A DNA stretch of 64,000 nt from Cladopsammia gracilis (GCA_022457155.1 JAJGOT010000202.1:722001-786000), one strand, 5' to 3'; numbered from the stretch's first letter, positions 22,376-35,805 are shown. Notes: generated by a model not told the origin, from the sequence alone. Program-made: numbers and translations.

Positions 22376-25300
22376 AGTAGGATTATTCACAGGAAATGCA
22401 CACCCCTCTGGGTAAGATTAAGGCCGATTCTTGAAAACCTCATAGAAGTACATGAGAAGGATTTAAAACAATTGAACAAAGGGATTAGAGATTTAGGAGC
22501 GCTCCGGGAACATTCAGCGGTGTCATTCTCAAACTATCTAAGCTAACGTTCACTTTTTTGGTAGCTTGTTTTTACATCAAAATCACGGCAGATCAAGATC
22601 ACAGTGACACGATCGCTTGTTACCTTGAAACAATTTTAATTTTTTAGATTATTTTTAAAAGTTAACTGGAAAGAATGGATGGAAAGAATAATAACAGAGA
22701 TACAGTGAAGTCAATTTCTAGCAGTTTTTGTTGTTGTTTTATTCAAAAGAATAGCGACCCTTTAAGTTAAAATAAAATATAATTCTTGGATGTACGACTA
22801 CTGGAGTTATCCCGAGTTATCCCAGAATATACCGCGAAACCATGGGTGGAATATTGACCAATATATATACACGTTCACGGGTCCTTATTTGTTTGGGGGG
22901 AGGGAAGGGGGAGGTTTACACGTGCGATTTCGTCAAGTATAACCATTCATTTTGCAAGTACATTGTAGCTTTTTCTGATTCCTACCTTTGATAAGGAAAA
23001 GTGGATAAGTTGGTAATTTTGCGACGCAAGTAAATTAATATTTTTTATCTATAATATTAATTAGAATGATGTGCCAGATATGTTACAATTCTGTCAAAAA
23101 TTGTAAATGACTTAGATTATCAATAGCATGCAATTTGCAGCTAATTAATTAACCATCTTAAATGTATGTTAAACAATATCGACGAGAGAATGACAAGGGA
23201 AGTTTTATAAACACTGTAAATTTAGTGTTTGTTACTAGACGTCTTTGGTGCTTTGCAATTGTAAGTGTGTTCTTTTATTGTCTGTCGACACCGAAAGTTG
23301 GGGTCAAAAGTGGTCAGAAAAGCTATGCTTAAAATTAATTTTTCCAAGTCGCATGCTTGAAGTTCTCTCAACGTGTTTGAATGCAGTGAAATATGCAGGA
23401 ATTAATTTCATTTGTTTATTGGCATCGCTTGGAGTGAGTGCTTTCCCGTTTGTTAACGGTACACATTGGAACAGGTATTGTATTTCTGGAAGCCACTAGA
23501 AGGGAAGGCTGGCTATCCGTATGTCATTGTGGCATAAACTATGTAACTTAAACCGGCAGTGACATTTTCCTTCTGTGTATAACATTTTCCAGCATGTATT
23601 AAGGGTGGATAACATCATACAGGCGTAACATTAACAGAGGACGCGTTGGAAAATTGATCAAGACAACACTGAGAGAAAGGTTAGTTGGTGGTATGACTTT
23701 TATTTTATCCTCGTGGACTAAGTTTTTTGTTTCCTCAGGAACGAACTGTGCTATGCGGTTCTACCTTTTAAGTCTGTGGATGAATTAAATCTGCTTAACT
23801 CAAGTGCATTGGAGACAACGAGCAGTAAAACCCTACAGTACTGTTTGCTTTGCAGCAAAATAATGTTCAGTAATAACTTCGAAAGGTGGTTAATTGAAAC
23901 CCTCAAGTTTGACCATGAGCCTGTGGATGAAATTCTAAGCTGGCGAGACTTTTACTAGTATTCTAGTTAATGATGCCTGCATGTGTACTCTTACAGTGTG
24001 ACCATTCATGTGGAAGCTATCGAGCAGCACTTCCTGGGTTGCTATTCATTATCATGTCATAGCAGTTGTTTTTACATATTAACCTTTCAGTTTTGCGATG
24101 AAGTTCTAAAGTGTGGCCATTCAAATGCACGATAGCAGTACAAATTTTGGTGTTTATTACGACGCAGAAGCTGGTTCCTAGTTTGAGAATGTGGATGGAA
24201 TTATAGTGCAGTATCGAAATGAAAGATATTTCGCCTGTGAAGGTTCTTTTAGAGGGTATTCAGTTAAAAGGGAAATCGATTTCCATTCCTGAAGGGAGCG
24301 AGTTCACAGGCTAAAAGATATTGAGCAGTACCCCTTGTCGTTAGCTTAATTCGTTTTTGTTTTGTTTCATTGTCTGTCTTGCACTGTAATGCTGGGCACG
24401 GGCCTGCAATACAGTGTATTGAACTTGGCCATTCTGTTAAGGGCTTAAAGTGGTAAAGCTATATATGTAGTTTGATATGAATTGTAAATGTCTTAATAAC
24501 GACTGGGCACATACTAGGGTATGTCTATAAAGAGAAACGACTTCTTTGAAACCGCATTATAGCAGGTGACTTACACCTCGCACACTGATAGAAACTATCC
24601 ACGCCAGAAGAGATCATCAAGTGCTGGCACAAATAATCATTGATTCAGAATAATCTAATTAGTAATAATTCCTTTAAACAAATTTGCTCAGAATACTAAA
24701 AGAGATTACCGTTGCTAATAACGTTGCTCTGACATTTTTGATCCTTCGGCAAAATTAGATAGATCATTCTCACATTATAAGTGGAAGGTTCAAGGATTAA
24801 TTGGTAATCATAAAGCAAAAAGAGAGTTATTAGTCAATATAGTGTTAATCTGTATTTGCAAAATGTACAATAGCCCGTGGATTGAATAATAATTTAGACA
24901 CGGTAAATTAATCGGTAAATTCACTGCTTCGCAATAACCAATATTGAACAGTGTTTGTCGTGCCTGAAAGTATATATTTCCTTTTTGAGATTTTGCAAAA
25001 TCGTAACCACAATGACCAACATGGTATTCCAGTTTGTTGGTATTTTGTATTGTTGCTTTTTTTTTCTGTTGTTGTTTGGAGAATGGGGTAGTCCTCGGAA
25101 ATTTGGAAGTTTGGGCGAAAACCTATCCTATTTCAAACTAAAATCTATACTGTTCGTGCCCACTGTCACAGTGCAGCTGTTGCCCTTTACCAAAACGCCA
25201 CTGTAAAAAATAGCTCCTATTTAATGTGAGAAGGATAAGCAGTGAAAGCTTGCCTACTGGCACGTAGCTGTTTTGCTGATATAAACTAACTTTCCCCCTA

Positions 25301-26324
25301 GTTACCACAGCGCACGTTCCTCTTGATGTTTCAAATTTAACACCCAAATATTTTGTGCTTTTCAGTTTTATGCTCTTTACATGAAAACTGCTAGGCAGTA
25401 CGTTTGAGGACAAAAGAACCATTTTTCCAGCTTTATATACTCTTTATCAGGAGCCATAAGTGAGGTCAAGAAGTCTACACTGGCCTGCGCATGATAAAGA
25501 TGAATTCCGGAAATAGCAGATAAACTTGAAAACCGAATTAAACAAATTGCTTCCTGAATGTATTTAAAATCTGATAATCTGATGTCGGAATTTTTATTAT
25601 GAACAATCTATTTTTTTACCTACCAATAAAAAAGTGATAACAGATGTTGAAAAACTAGCAAAATAATTATTTACCGGGCTCTTTTCTGTTCCTCACTCAT
25701 TAAATTTAGGGAACATTGAGCCTGGGGAAAATTCATTTTCCTTTTTAAACAAATCAGAGAAACCCTTCGAAACCGTTCGTTTAAAACAACTGTTCATCAG
25801 ACATTGATAGAAGCAGTTTATTTGAAAATTCTCTAATCTGATTGGCTCTTTCAATGTTTACTCATTGATGGCTAATAGTCACCCATTTCCAGCACTTTGT
25901 CTTGTTGAAGTATATCGCATTTTTAAAATCTGAGTCGATTTTTAACCGCCACCGTTTTTTCATAAGTAACAGTCGACTAGGCTTTTCCTCGATGGCTATA
26001 AGCTCGTAAAAATTCTTGGTCTTGTGATTCATGGTTTACTGTCAAACGGTCCAATGTCGCTGATCCATCTTTCGTTATTGCATACCCCCAAGAGAATTAA
26101 GAGGATAGGTAGGTAAGGGTAGGTAAACGTTGTTTATACACGGTGTCAATTCGCAATACATGCTCACCCATCGAACCGTGTTTTTATACTAAAACTATAA
26201 AAACTACCCTTTAACTATCATTAAATAAGATGGAAATTAAATGCATGATCAGAGCTATAAGAGTGGGCTGTATCGATATCTTAGCGCTCAAAGGCAAGTA
26301 GCCTGAGGTCATGCCCTCTCCCTA
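22376..26324. other. Intergenic, no gene seen
   Basis: About 4 kb of AT-rich sequence with no recognisable exon or element. Small open frames (for example 23245-23499 and 23776-23958) have no family features. Confidence 0.5.
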
Positions 26325-26770
26325 TTATCCCTAACGCAGGTTAAAAGGCAAGCTGTTCCAGAGAACAGAACCGCGATATTGAAAACTAATTTCAGTTGCC
26401 TGCTTCAGTACTCGGTCTAGGAACGAAATGTTGTATTTTGAATCGCTTAGATTATGTGAGTGAACACTGGATGTAGCTTTAAACTGACTGTTTAGACGAG
26501 ACTAAGAGAGATTATCTAGTTTCTTTGATCGCCTTCGCTCCAGAGAATCGCAACCAAGGTCACCGAGTAAATTGCTAGATCTAACATTTAGTCAGAAAAA
26601 GTGATTAAACGTGCAGCCCTATTTTGAAGTTTTTGAAGTCTCTCAGACTGACACAAACCTAAAGCAGATAGCAGACGACCTAGAAAGGCGTCTAATAAAC
26701 AAGGCGTCTTGATTAATTCGGGAATCCTCTGAACTGAGAGATGTATGTTCATATCATGCGGCAACATCAA
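26325..26770 (-). pseudogene. Non-LTR retrotransposon reverse-transcriptase C-terminus, decayed
   Basis: On the minus strand the residues ERLQKLQNRAARLITFSD (near 26588-26650) match the conserved segment downstream of the RT domain of CR1/L2-type LINEs. Continuing past a stop, the same strand gives RSSNLLGDLGCDSLERRRSK and, after another stop and a frame drift, a segment like FQYRGSVLWNSLP. These are in the expected order for the RT thumb and C-terminus. At least two stops interrupt it. It is a 5'-truncated dead copy. The clade cannot be settled from so little. Confidence 0.7.
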
Positions 26771-26839
26771 AGGACACCCAGAGTGTCGACGAAACCTGGC
26801 ACGGTTCTATAAACTACATATAAAGCCGATAAGAGCTTC

Positions 26840-27852
26840 AACCCTTTTACTCCCATGAGTACCAAAAATCGAAATTGCAAAATAATTCCAAATTTCATTT
26901 TTTAAAATATTGAAAAACAAATACTACCATTCAAAAGTACTGCTGAAGAGGTCTCATTTGAATGGTCACACCATAGGATTCCATCAACAGACTCAAAAGT
27001 TAGAACAAATAGTACCATGCAAAAGTACTGCTGAAGAGGTTTCATTTGAATAGTCACAACATAGGATTTCATCAACAGACTCAAAAGTTAGAACAAATGG
27101 TACCATGCAAAAGTACTGCTGAAGAAGTTTCATTTGAATAGTCACAACATAGGATTTCATCCACAGACTCAAAAGTTAGAACAAATGGTACCATGCAAAA
27201 GTATTGCTGAAGAGGTTTCATTTGAATAGTCACAACATAGGATTTCATCCACAGACTCAAAAGTTAGAACAAATGGTACCATGCAAAAGTATTGCTGAAG
27301 AGGTTTCATTTGAATAGTCACAACATAGGATTTCATCCACAGACTCAAAAGTTAGAACAAATGGTACCATGCAAAAGTATTGCTGAAGAGGTTTCATTTG
27401 AATAGTCACAACATAGGATTTCATCCACAGACTCAAAAGTTAGAACAAATGGTACCATGCAAAAGTATTGCTGAAGAGGTTTCATTTGAATAGTCACAAC
27501 ATAGGATTTCATCCACAGACTCAAAAGTTAGAACAAATGGTACCATGCAAAAGTATTGCTGAAGAGGTTTCATTTGAATAGTCACAACATAGGATTTCAT
27601 CCACAGACTCAAAAGTTAGAACAAATGGTACGTACCATGCAAAAGTATTGCTGAAGAGGTTTCATTTGAATGGTCACACCATAGGATTTCATCCACAGAC
27701 TCAAAAGTTAGAACAAATGGTACCATGCAAAAGTACTGCTGAAGAGGTTTCATTTGAATGGTCACACCATAGGATTTCATCAACAGACTCAAAAGTAAGA
27801 CTGACTATAATACTGGCATGTCGCCATAATTTACTCTGGGAGTCAAAGGGTT
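26840..27852. mobile_element. TIR element carrying an expanded 88-bp minisatellite
   Basis: The left end, AACCCTTTTACTCCCATGAG (26840-26859), is inverted at the right end as ACTCTGGGAGTCAAAGGGTT (27833-27852). Nearly all of the interior is the 88-bp array listed separately. Relatives occur at 49830-49860 (a left-end-like TTTCACTCCCAAGAGTGCC) and 51677-51810 (one array unit plus a right end), so it is a dispersed family. No target duplication is clear. Confidence 0.75.
26925..27797. repeat. 88-bp minisatellite, ten copies
   Basis: Units start at 26925, 27013, 27101, 27189, 27277, 27365, 27453, 27541, 27633 and 27721. The step is exactly 88 bp except one of 92, caused by a 4-bp GTAC-type insertion. 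Each unit has TACCATGCAAAAGTA(C/T)TGCT, GAAGAGGTTTCATTTGAAT and ACTCAAAAGTTAGAACAAA. The middle six units are almost identical and the outer units differ (for example TGGTCACACC versus TAGTCACAAC). That pattern fits internal expansion by unequal exchange or slippage. Confidence 0.95.
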
Positions 27853-27859
27853 AATCGGC

Positions 27860-28960
27860 TGCCAGCAAACTGGAGAGGGCTATGCCCGTTGAAATCAATC
27901 CGGGTATTTTTATTTTTTTCGAGTGAGAAAATTTTCTTTGCACCCAGGAAGCTTTCGCTGATTAGGCAATGATGGATTTTCCTAGCAAGTTCGAATTAGG
28001 ATTTATTGTTAGCACAAATATAAATAAGAAAAAATCGTAAAACTCTTTTTGTTAATATTTTGTATATTTCATATTTCAGTTGGGCGAGCTTATTCTCGTC
28101 ATGCCACTGTAATGATCCAATGGATACACATTAGACAAATGTACTAGATAAGATATACTGATTTCGCTCAAGACGTCCCTTGAGGACGTCTCTGGCATTT
28201 TATTTCTTTCGTGTCCAGGAATGCAACCTTTCGATGTTAACCTCTTCGAATCTAAACAGACGATCCGGCGAGATATATGAACAGTTATTAGCATTTTTGA
28301 AAAAGCCGAGATATTGGGATCTGCATAACAACTAACAATACAATTTTGGAACAAGTAACGGTAAAAAAAAAATCTCTGTAATGATAAAAAAATAATAATA
28401 ATAAAATTCCACGCCCTAGCTAGCATGGCAAAATAACGACATGTTTATCATTACCTTTAGTCCAAAAGTGAGCTGTAGTAGACGAAACGTTAAGAGTCTG
28501 TTAACTTCTTTCTTAAGTTGAAAAATAACGTTTCTTTCTGAAGCTTATAGAAAAATTTCTTCAATAACTTCACTTCTGTACTTTTATTTTTATTTTTTTG
28601 TTTCGTTAATTTTTAGTTAACATTGACACTTCGGGCTTTACACTCTGTTTCAAATTATTATGTTTCTGTTTACAAACATCGTATAAATAACGTGAATCAC
28701 GTTCTCTAGGTTTAGTTCTGTCAAAAGTATTTTCACATGGTATGTGTCGGCAGAGACATAATACATCACATACGTCACATGTATCGCGACAGAAGATCTA
28801 TTTTAGTCATCAGTCGTGTCAATTTTATAATATATCATCTTTCGCCATATAAATCGTTTTTGTTTAACAAGGTGACACTTCAAGTTCTATGATTATGAAT
28901 AAATACTAGTTATCTTTTACTGTATCATAGGTTATCGTTCACCCAGTGTCTTATTTTATT
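27860..28960. other. Intergenic, no gene seen
   Basis: AT-rich sequence. A 116-codon minus frame (28076-28426) has no recognisable feature. Confidence 0.5.
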
Positions 28961-28961
28961 G

Positions 28962-29249
28962 GAGCAGTTTTCAATTGAGTGTGGTAAAACCAAAACCAAA
29001 GTAATAACTCTGACCAATCAATGCAGTAGTAAACAATCCAATTAACCAATCAGAGCTCGAAGAAATTACATGTCGGCGGCGCCAACCGCGGGAAAACGCG
29101 TGCGAGCAAGTCACGATTGGTTTTGGTTTTACTTCTTATTGGTCGAGAAATTAAAGTGGCGTGAGATTTTTTTAGCCAGTCACAAAGCGTAGCAATGCAA
29201 AACCAAAGCAATTGTGTAATTACTTTTGACACTCAATTGAAAACTGCTC
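28962..29249. mobile_element. MITE family A, complete copy
   Basis: The terminal inverted repeat is GAGCAGTTTTCAATTGAGTG (left) and its inverse at the right end, 288 bp in all. The interior carries several ACCAATCAGA/TGATTGGT (CCAAT-type) motifs and GCGTTTTCCCGCG-like sequence. Two more copies of the family lie at 29291-29696 and 56518-57394. Confidence 0.8.
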
Positions 29250-29290
29250 TATATAGTTATTATTATTAGTAGTAGTAATTAGTATTATTA

Positions 29291-29696
29291 GAGCGGTTTT
29301 CAATTGAGTGTCGAAAGTAATTGCGCAATAGACCTCTTTAGCTTGTACATTTTGTTTTCCCAATGTAGGTCACGTGATGTTACCCTAGAGAACTGTTTCT
29401 TTTAAATTTTGTTTTCTTCACGTGCATATGTATGCATAATTTATGAAAAGACAAAGAACAAATTCCCTTGAGAACATTACATGACCTACAATGGGAACGG
29501 TACAAGCTAAAGAGGTCTATTGATTTGGTTTTGCATTGCTACGCTTTGTGATTGGCTAAAACATTTCGCGCCACTTACTCGACCAATCAGAAGTAAAACT
29601 AAAACCAATCATGACTTGCTCGCACGCGTTTTCCCGCGCTTGGCGCCGGCTACATGTATTTGCTTCGAGCTCTGATTAGTTCATTGGATTGTTTAC
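29291..29696. mobile_element. MITE family A, 3'-truncated copy with a nested insertion
   Basis: It starts with GAGCGGTTTTCAATTGAGTG and follows the family consensus (TTGCATTGCTACGCTTTGTG.., AATCAGAAGTAAAAC..). It stops after GGATTGTTTAC, so the other terminal repeat is missing. A separate 187-bp MITE interrupts it at 29331-29517. Confidence 0.75.
29331..29517. mobile_element. 187-bp MITE nested in a family A copy, TA duplication
   Basis: The ends are GACCTCTTTAGCTTGTAC and its inverse GTACAAGCTAAAGAGGTC, flanked by TA (29329-29330 and 29518-29519). CCAATGTAGGTCACGTGATG and CATGACCTACAATGGG continue the inverted arms inward. It was inserted after the surrounding element. Confidence 0.85.
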
Positions 29697-32068
29697 GGGT
29701 TCCTAGTACAATACTGACCTTTGTCCTGAGAAAAATTGGCATGATCGAATTGTATCCGGCATTTCAAGAGTCGAATGCACGATTTTCGGTCAACATACAG
29801 AAAATATTAAGTTATGAACGTTCTAGACTTGGCGGTGGGTCGGAAGTACTTGTAAAGTTTATTTTCTAAGAAAGACAACTAATAGCGTAACGCTGAATAC
29901 GAAGATTTCATTCGTAGAATACACATTTAGAACAATAACACAAGACTCAAGGTTTTACACTGTACTCCAATATTATAAATTAAGCAGTGCAGTGACATAT
30001 CGTGAGGAACTGAAGGCATTCCAGGCTAAATTCGATATAAAATGGAAGTGACCATTTACTCCACAACTACGCCCAGTCGTTTTACGTGTTGCTAGAATTA
30101 TAAGGACATTTGATACTAATGGGGATCGATAAGTCGTAAGACACGCCTAGATTAATGTGTTTACGATCCATGCTAGCTACGAAATACAAGAGAAGTGTCG
30201 AAAGACAAATATCAAAGGTCAAGGTACCCTGCCTGAAATAAAGTGAGTAAAGTGTTCGTGGGAAATAATGGTTTTCTTTCATTACCAGCGTTTCAACAGC
30301 CGGGCCCTTTTTGGTTTTTCGTTGAATAACCGGCTCCACCATTCCTCGTGATAAGATCTTACTCAACACCAATCTCTTTTCATTTTCAATATTGTTAGTA
30401 TACCACACGATAAGAATCATCAACATTAATCCCCCCCCACCCCCCTCACTGTTTTAAGCGATCGTTAAATTAGCCAGAGACTTCGTCAAACAGCGAATGG
30501 GCTCATACAGTTAAAGGTCGATAAAGTTGCCCCATTATCCCAAAGCTCAGCTAGCTTGCAATTCTTTTTTGTGTTGTCACTTTTGAGTCTTGTAGGATAG
30601 ACTGACCTTTAATAAGAGTGATAATTCATCCAAAGGTATCGAGCAACGCTTAATTAATTGTCGATGATAAATAACCGTTCGGTAGTAAATTTAGGAGTCC
30701 CGTGGCCGCATTTTGAGCTTAAGATTGAGTGTGACAGTCAAATCATTTTTTGTGATGTCAAACACATTTCTTATCACAACCGACAACCAAACTGTAAGAC
30801 AGTATAGTATTTGACCTGACTAATAAAACCTCGCTTAAATATAATTCTCCAAACAGAACTGAGCTAGAGGCATGGGATAAGATCTTTGAATACCTTTCAG
30901 GTTTCCTTTTTTTTTTTTTCTTTTCTTTTTCTCTTTGTTTTTATGCACGACTCTTCGGTAAAAGTTAAAAGACTAGTGGTAACGCCCGTTTAGGACTTTC
31001 CAAGTAATATTATTTAAATTACGGGTTATCAATAGACGCCTCCCAGTGTCTTGCACGTGGTTTCCTTTCCTTAGGCAAGAAAAAAAACTTGAGATGCCGA
31101 TCACGTATAGGTGACTGCTAGTCTTTAACCGTAATACTATATAACGAGTCCTTTGTGATCAAATCGGTAATCCATTGCCTTTTAACTGCTACATTTCTTT
31201 TTTGAACGTTGCTCTTTTTATTTTTGTTAGTCCTAGCTGGATTATTTTCCTGTTTTAGCTTCTTTTAAATTCATTTTTAATATGATAGTTGATTTCAGTT
31301 TTGATTTGCCGCTGTTAAGGGTAATATTTAAATTTTAGGTTCCTTTTCTAAATATGCTAATTCGGTTCTCTTACAAATACATGTAAGTTAGTTTCTTTTT
31401 AGTGAAAACGACATTTTATTTCACAATCACACGCGAAAGTTATAGACAATGATATTTCAGCAGAAAGTGAACTCGTCGATAGCAAAGAAATCGTACTCTA
31501 AAGGATAACTTATATTGTAAACAGCGGAAAGCACTCTTAAGATTTGGACAAATTTTATCCACACACATCTCAAATTCAAACACTTAAAAATTAGCAGGTT
31601 TCCTGAACAGAGGTCATTAAGACTTGCACAACCAGATCCGACGGAACTAACTAATCCTAAACTCAAAATACTAATGTCAAAACATAGGCCAAATTTCGCA
31701 TTCAGGCAGTTTAAAGGAGAGGAAATTTAAAAATAAGAAAATTCTAGAAGGGGAACATACAGACAAAATCCTAGATTTCCCATTATTTTCGTGAAAATCA
31801 TCTGGGGACAATTTGAGCAATATGTTTTGAACAATTGTTGACAAATAGTTTTTTTTTTTCTAATTTAATTGATCTCGGCACGGAATCAAAAGGATCTTTG
31901 ATATTTCCTATCGCATGTGACCAATGGCCTTTCGTATATTAAAATAGCACCAAATTATTATTGCTCATTTTTCTTGTTCTTATCCTAGGTGTCGGAGCTC
32001 GGCCACGAGTCAAGGGAGTAGTGACTAACAGGCATCGTAAGTGATCTGTTTTTCTATTTGTAGCCGCT
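29697..32068. other. Intergenic, no gene seen
   Basis: AT-rich sequence with a short C-rich run at 30430-30446. No supported gene or element. Confidence 0.5.
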
Positions 32069-32071
32069 TTA

Positions 32072-32348
32072 AGGCCCGTTTACACAGGCGATTTTTTGTG
32101 TGTAATTTTTGTCGCACTTGTCGATACAATTTTTGTCACACGCAAGTTGCATCTTCAAATCGCATGTGTAAACGGGCGGTGATTTCAGTGCGATTTGTCG
32201 CGCGATGTCGCAGAGGTTTCGAACATTTTCGAAACCTGATGCAACTTGGCGGCGATTGTTAGGAAATCGCCCTTAGCTTACAAAAGTTGCATTAGAGAGC
32301 GCGACAAAAATTGCATCAAAAATCGCATGACTTTGTGTAAACGGGCCT
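32072..32348. mobile_element. PIF/Harbinger-type MITE, TTA duplication
   Basis: The ends are AGGCCCGTTTACACA and the inverse TGTGTAAACGGGCCT, flanked by TTA (32069-32071, 32349-32351). It is 277 bp. The interior holds repeated GCGATTT/AAATCGC and TTTTTGTCGC motifs. Confidence 0.85.
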
Positions 32349-32351
32349 TTA

Positions 32352-33336
32352 GATCAGTTAATAACAGTAGGGCATGACCATGGACCTTTGCTTCAACAGT
32401 CAAACATTAATTCGTGTAATGTGCCCGTAAACGTTTGTGTGATACATTTTTAACGGTTTATTTGGTAGGCGCCAAGTTTGCAGCAAGCAGACTGAACTGA
32501 TCCGTGGTACTTGTATATATACTAAAGTCATTCCGCAAAGCTAGAGAAATTCCTCGACTACTGATAAGAATGCAGTACGTGTTGTTTTGACACTTCGTCA
32601 AATTAAATTTTTCGAGAAAGTAAGCATATCAATGTTTATAAAGCAAAAACTGTTTCAACCCTTGACATTTCTATAGCTCTTATAACGAATTATCGCCGGC
32701 AGATTATGTAAAACCGCAAATAATTGGATTTTAGCACAACAGTATTATCGTTAAAGTCGAAAAATATCGATGTTTGTTTAAATGTGGTTTTTTAAGCCGG
32801 CTATTAATAAAACTGAAAATATCTCCCAAACGGAACCGAATGGAGAACCAATAATAACTTCAACGTAAATTCACTTGAAAACCATTTATGCAGCGCATCA
32901 CGTCTGAGACTACATTTTCAATTTAAGGCTAATGTTTAGAAGTAAATGGCCACACCGAGTGGCGGATTATCGCGGCTTTTTTTTTTTTTTACTTTATACA
33001 CAATGTATGGAGTGTGTCACGGACTAACAGTTTTTTTTTTTTTAATAAGAACGTCTTATGTTTGGCAGAGGATGAGTTGGAACTGAAATGAATGGTATTA
33101 TTTTTTGGCGATTAGGATAAATCAAATTTGCTAATTGTTAGACAGGCTTGCTATTATAAAATAGAAAAAAAACTTGTATACGTTTTTTTACTAAATCACA
33201 ACCTGGGTAAGTCTGGCCAATCTCAGCGTCAACGTTCTTATAAAAAAAAATGTTATAGAAAGAGTGTGATATTGTGTATGATCTCTGAATAAAGCATCTG
33301 TCTGCACTCCATTTGTGCATGTTCTCAAAACTGTAT

Positions 33337-33367
<31 letters not shown>

Positions 33368-33587
33368 TTTTTCTGTCGACAATTCTGCCACGTTGCGGCG
33401 CCAAGCATTTGAAAGTTGCCAACGAACGTACGGCTAGTGGACTACTTTTGTCGACGCTATTATACATTCGTTTAAACATCGATAAATCAGGTTTACCTTG
33501 CAATAGCTAACATACCTTAAACCGTATTCAAATTAAAACGAGGCTACAACTAGTCTGTTGAATCGACTGCATAGCGTTGAGAGAATG
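32352..33587. other. Intergenic with an (ATTT)n microsatellite
   Basis: No gene is seen. (TTTA)n runs at about 33334-33371. Confidence 0.6.
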
Positions 33588-33590
33588 TTA

Positions 33591-33658
33591 GGCATGGTTC
33601 ACTAAGTCCACTAACGCCGTACTTTCCATGAGCCGTACTTCAGCGTTTGAACCATGCC
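33591..33658. mobile_element. 68-bp minimal MITE remnant, TTA duplication
   Basis: GGCATGGTTCA at the left and TGAACCATGCC at the right are exact inverses, flanked by TTA (33588-33590, 33659-33661). This is close to the smallest size at which such an element can be recognised. It could be an internal-deletion product. Confidence 0.6.
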
Positions 33659-33661
33659 TTA

Positions 33662-35805
33662 GTTTCTAACCTGTGTCCCATCACGTGTTTAATCAATTTT
33701 GAGTTTTGATTTTGAACAGAATTATTTTTTTTTAGGCTAATTCATGCTTACTCGACCTGGTTATCGACCCCAAAACATGGCTAATTAAACGTTCGGTTTG
33801 TCTGCAATCATGATTAGCGATACTACAAAACTCCAGATGCGCTCTGTGCTCCTGTTCAAACAACTTTTCCATATGCGTTCATCTCTGGCTAAAACAATGA
33901 TTGTTACTGAATGTAGAATGCGGTACACTGAAAATCAGGTTCCCTATTTATTATTAAAATATTATGGTTTTTTTTTCGCACTTGAGGTGAACAATAAAAA
34001 GAAATGTGAAAAGAACGGGTGATAATCTTAAATCCAAAACAATTCATGTAAGCTAAGACTACAGCTTATAAGCACCTCTAACCCGTTTTTATCCGGCGTG
34101 GGTAGTGTCTTATGGTCTGAGGATAAAAGAAACCTCTTGAGCGGAATTTTCCTATGTTACTGTTCGTTATTATTTAGATTTTTCTGGAATTTCTCGCTCC
34201 CTGAAATAAAAGATTAAGCACCAAATAATGCAAAGAAGACGGTTCCTCTAGTGAAAGCAATTTGCTACCACATTGCTGATCTTTGTGACCCGTTTAAAAT
34301 GAATAAATTGTTTTCCTCGCCTGAATTAAGAGATAAGAAGATACAGATGTGTTCGTGTGCTTCCATCTTCACTTGAACTTATCGTTCTCAAAATAGCTAA
34401 AAGGAATTATAAAGAAGTTAATGAAAATAATGCGTGCCCATTTACGCGTAATAATCCCACCGTAGCAAACAATCTTTATAATTCGTCCTGGTGGTATTAG
34501 TTTATACAGGGGCCCTTATTTTCTTAGTTTTACTTTTTTTGCTTACGGAGAATTCGCTTATCTCGATTCTTGCCATCTTCTTTCCTTCCTAAACTGGCTC
34601 CATGTTAATAGTCGCTTAACCGGCCGGTTTACTGCCGCATGCCCTCAGGTTCAATGGCAATGATCAGGTCATCTTACCTCGTGCCTTACCATAAGATATT
34701 TATCATTTTAATGGCTTATTTATCTACATTCAAACCATGCTTATTGGCACCCATTGAATTTGGAACATACCCCCTTTTTATTTTCGGGAATAACAGAAAT
34801 GTAGCTTTGATCATGTGGAGGGTGTCAGCAAATAATCGCTGACAAGAACACAATTATACTCAGTGTAGAAGTGAAGTAAGTTCAGCGGCATATTTAGCTT
34901 TACATGTATGTATTTTCCGGAGCGCTCCAAATTTCTGAAAATCTTTAGGAAAGATGAGGTTTTTGTTATTTTCCAGATCATGGAAAGCTAGCCTTTTGGA
35001 CATTACAATTACATGGCCAGAATTAAATTTCACGCACGCGCAGTAGCTATGAACACTTAGAAAAAAACTACGAATGCAAGGAACGTAATTTTACAGAGAA
35101 ATATGAGAAACTAAAACTTATACGATGAATAGTACGGGCTGCTACAAACCTGAACGATATGTTCGATCTGATATTGAAAGAGGAACTTCCCTAGATATTA
35201 GTTTTGCCAAAATTAAAGTCGTGCCTTTAAGTTTCGCGCTTCCCAGAAAAAAAAAATACAATTGCAATAAAACTCACCTTAATCTGCAATGCAACGTCTA
35301 CAAATCGACTATTAAGCTTCAAAATGCTATTTTTCTTTCCATCCTAACGACGGTTCCCCATTGTAAATTGTCATTTGTTCGATCCAGAACTTCAAATAGA
35401 CATTCGTCCCTTTCGACATGTCAATGTTTTGTCCTCTGAAAATGCAACCTCGTCCTTCCCATCTCACAACAATAAAGGTTAAGTTTAGGTCGTAATATAA
35501 ACTACACGGTAGCGTGACGACTTGAAGCATTCGCGAATGTCCGCGCGTTAAAATACTCCCTTCGTTTCTCAAGATCTTTGTTTTCATTTTCCGCCGCCAT
35601 GTTGCTCTCATAATTTGAGGTAGGTCTAAGTACTAGTTAATACATTAATACAGGATTCCTGATTGGTCTAATGAAAACAATAGATGATTATATAAGAAGA
35701 CCCATTATTGGCAAAGATAAAAATTGCCGCGAAATATAAATAAACGCGCGACAAATTTGACAGCTCGTAGTATTTCATTCATCAATGAATGAATGAAAAC
35801 GTAAC
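33662..35805. other. Upstream region of the RAG1-like gene
   Basis: No gene is supported. At about 35590-35603 the sequence CCGCCGCCATGTTG resembles a YY1-type initiator element, common near housekeeping promoters. It is a candidate start region for the gene at 35851. An in-frame TAA at 35806-35808 closes the frame upstream of that gene's ATG. Confidence 0.45.

Noticed and set aside
28076..28426. 116-codon minus-strand frame
   Set aside because: Composition and lack of motifs look like chance in AT-rich DNA. It has no RT or transposase signature despite weak resemblance in places.
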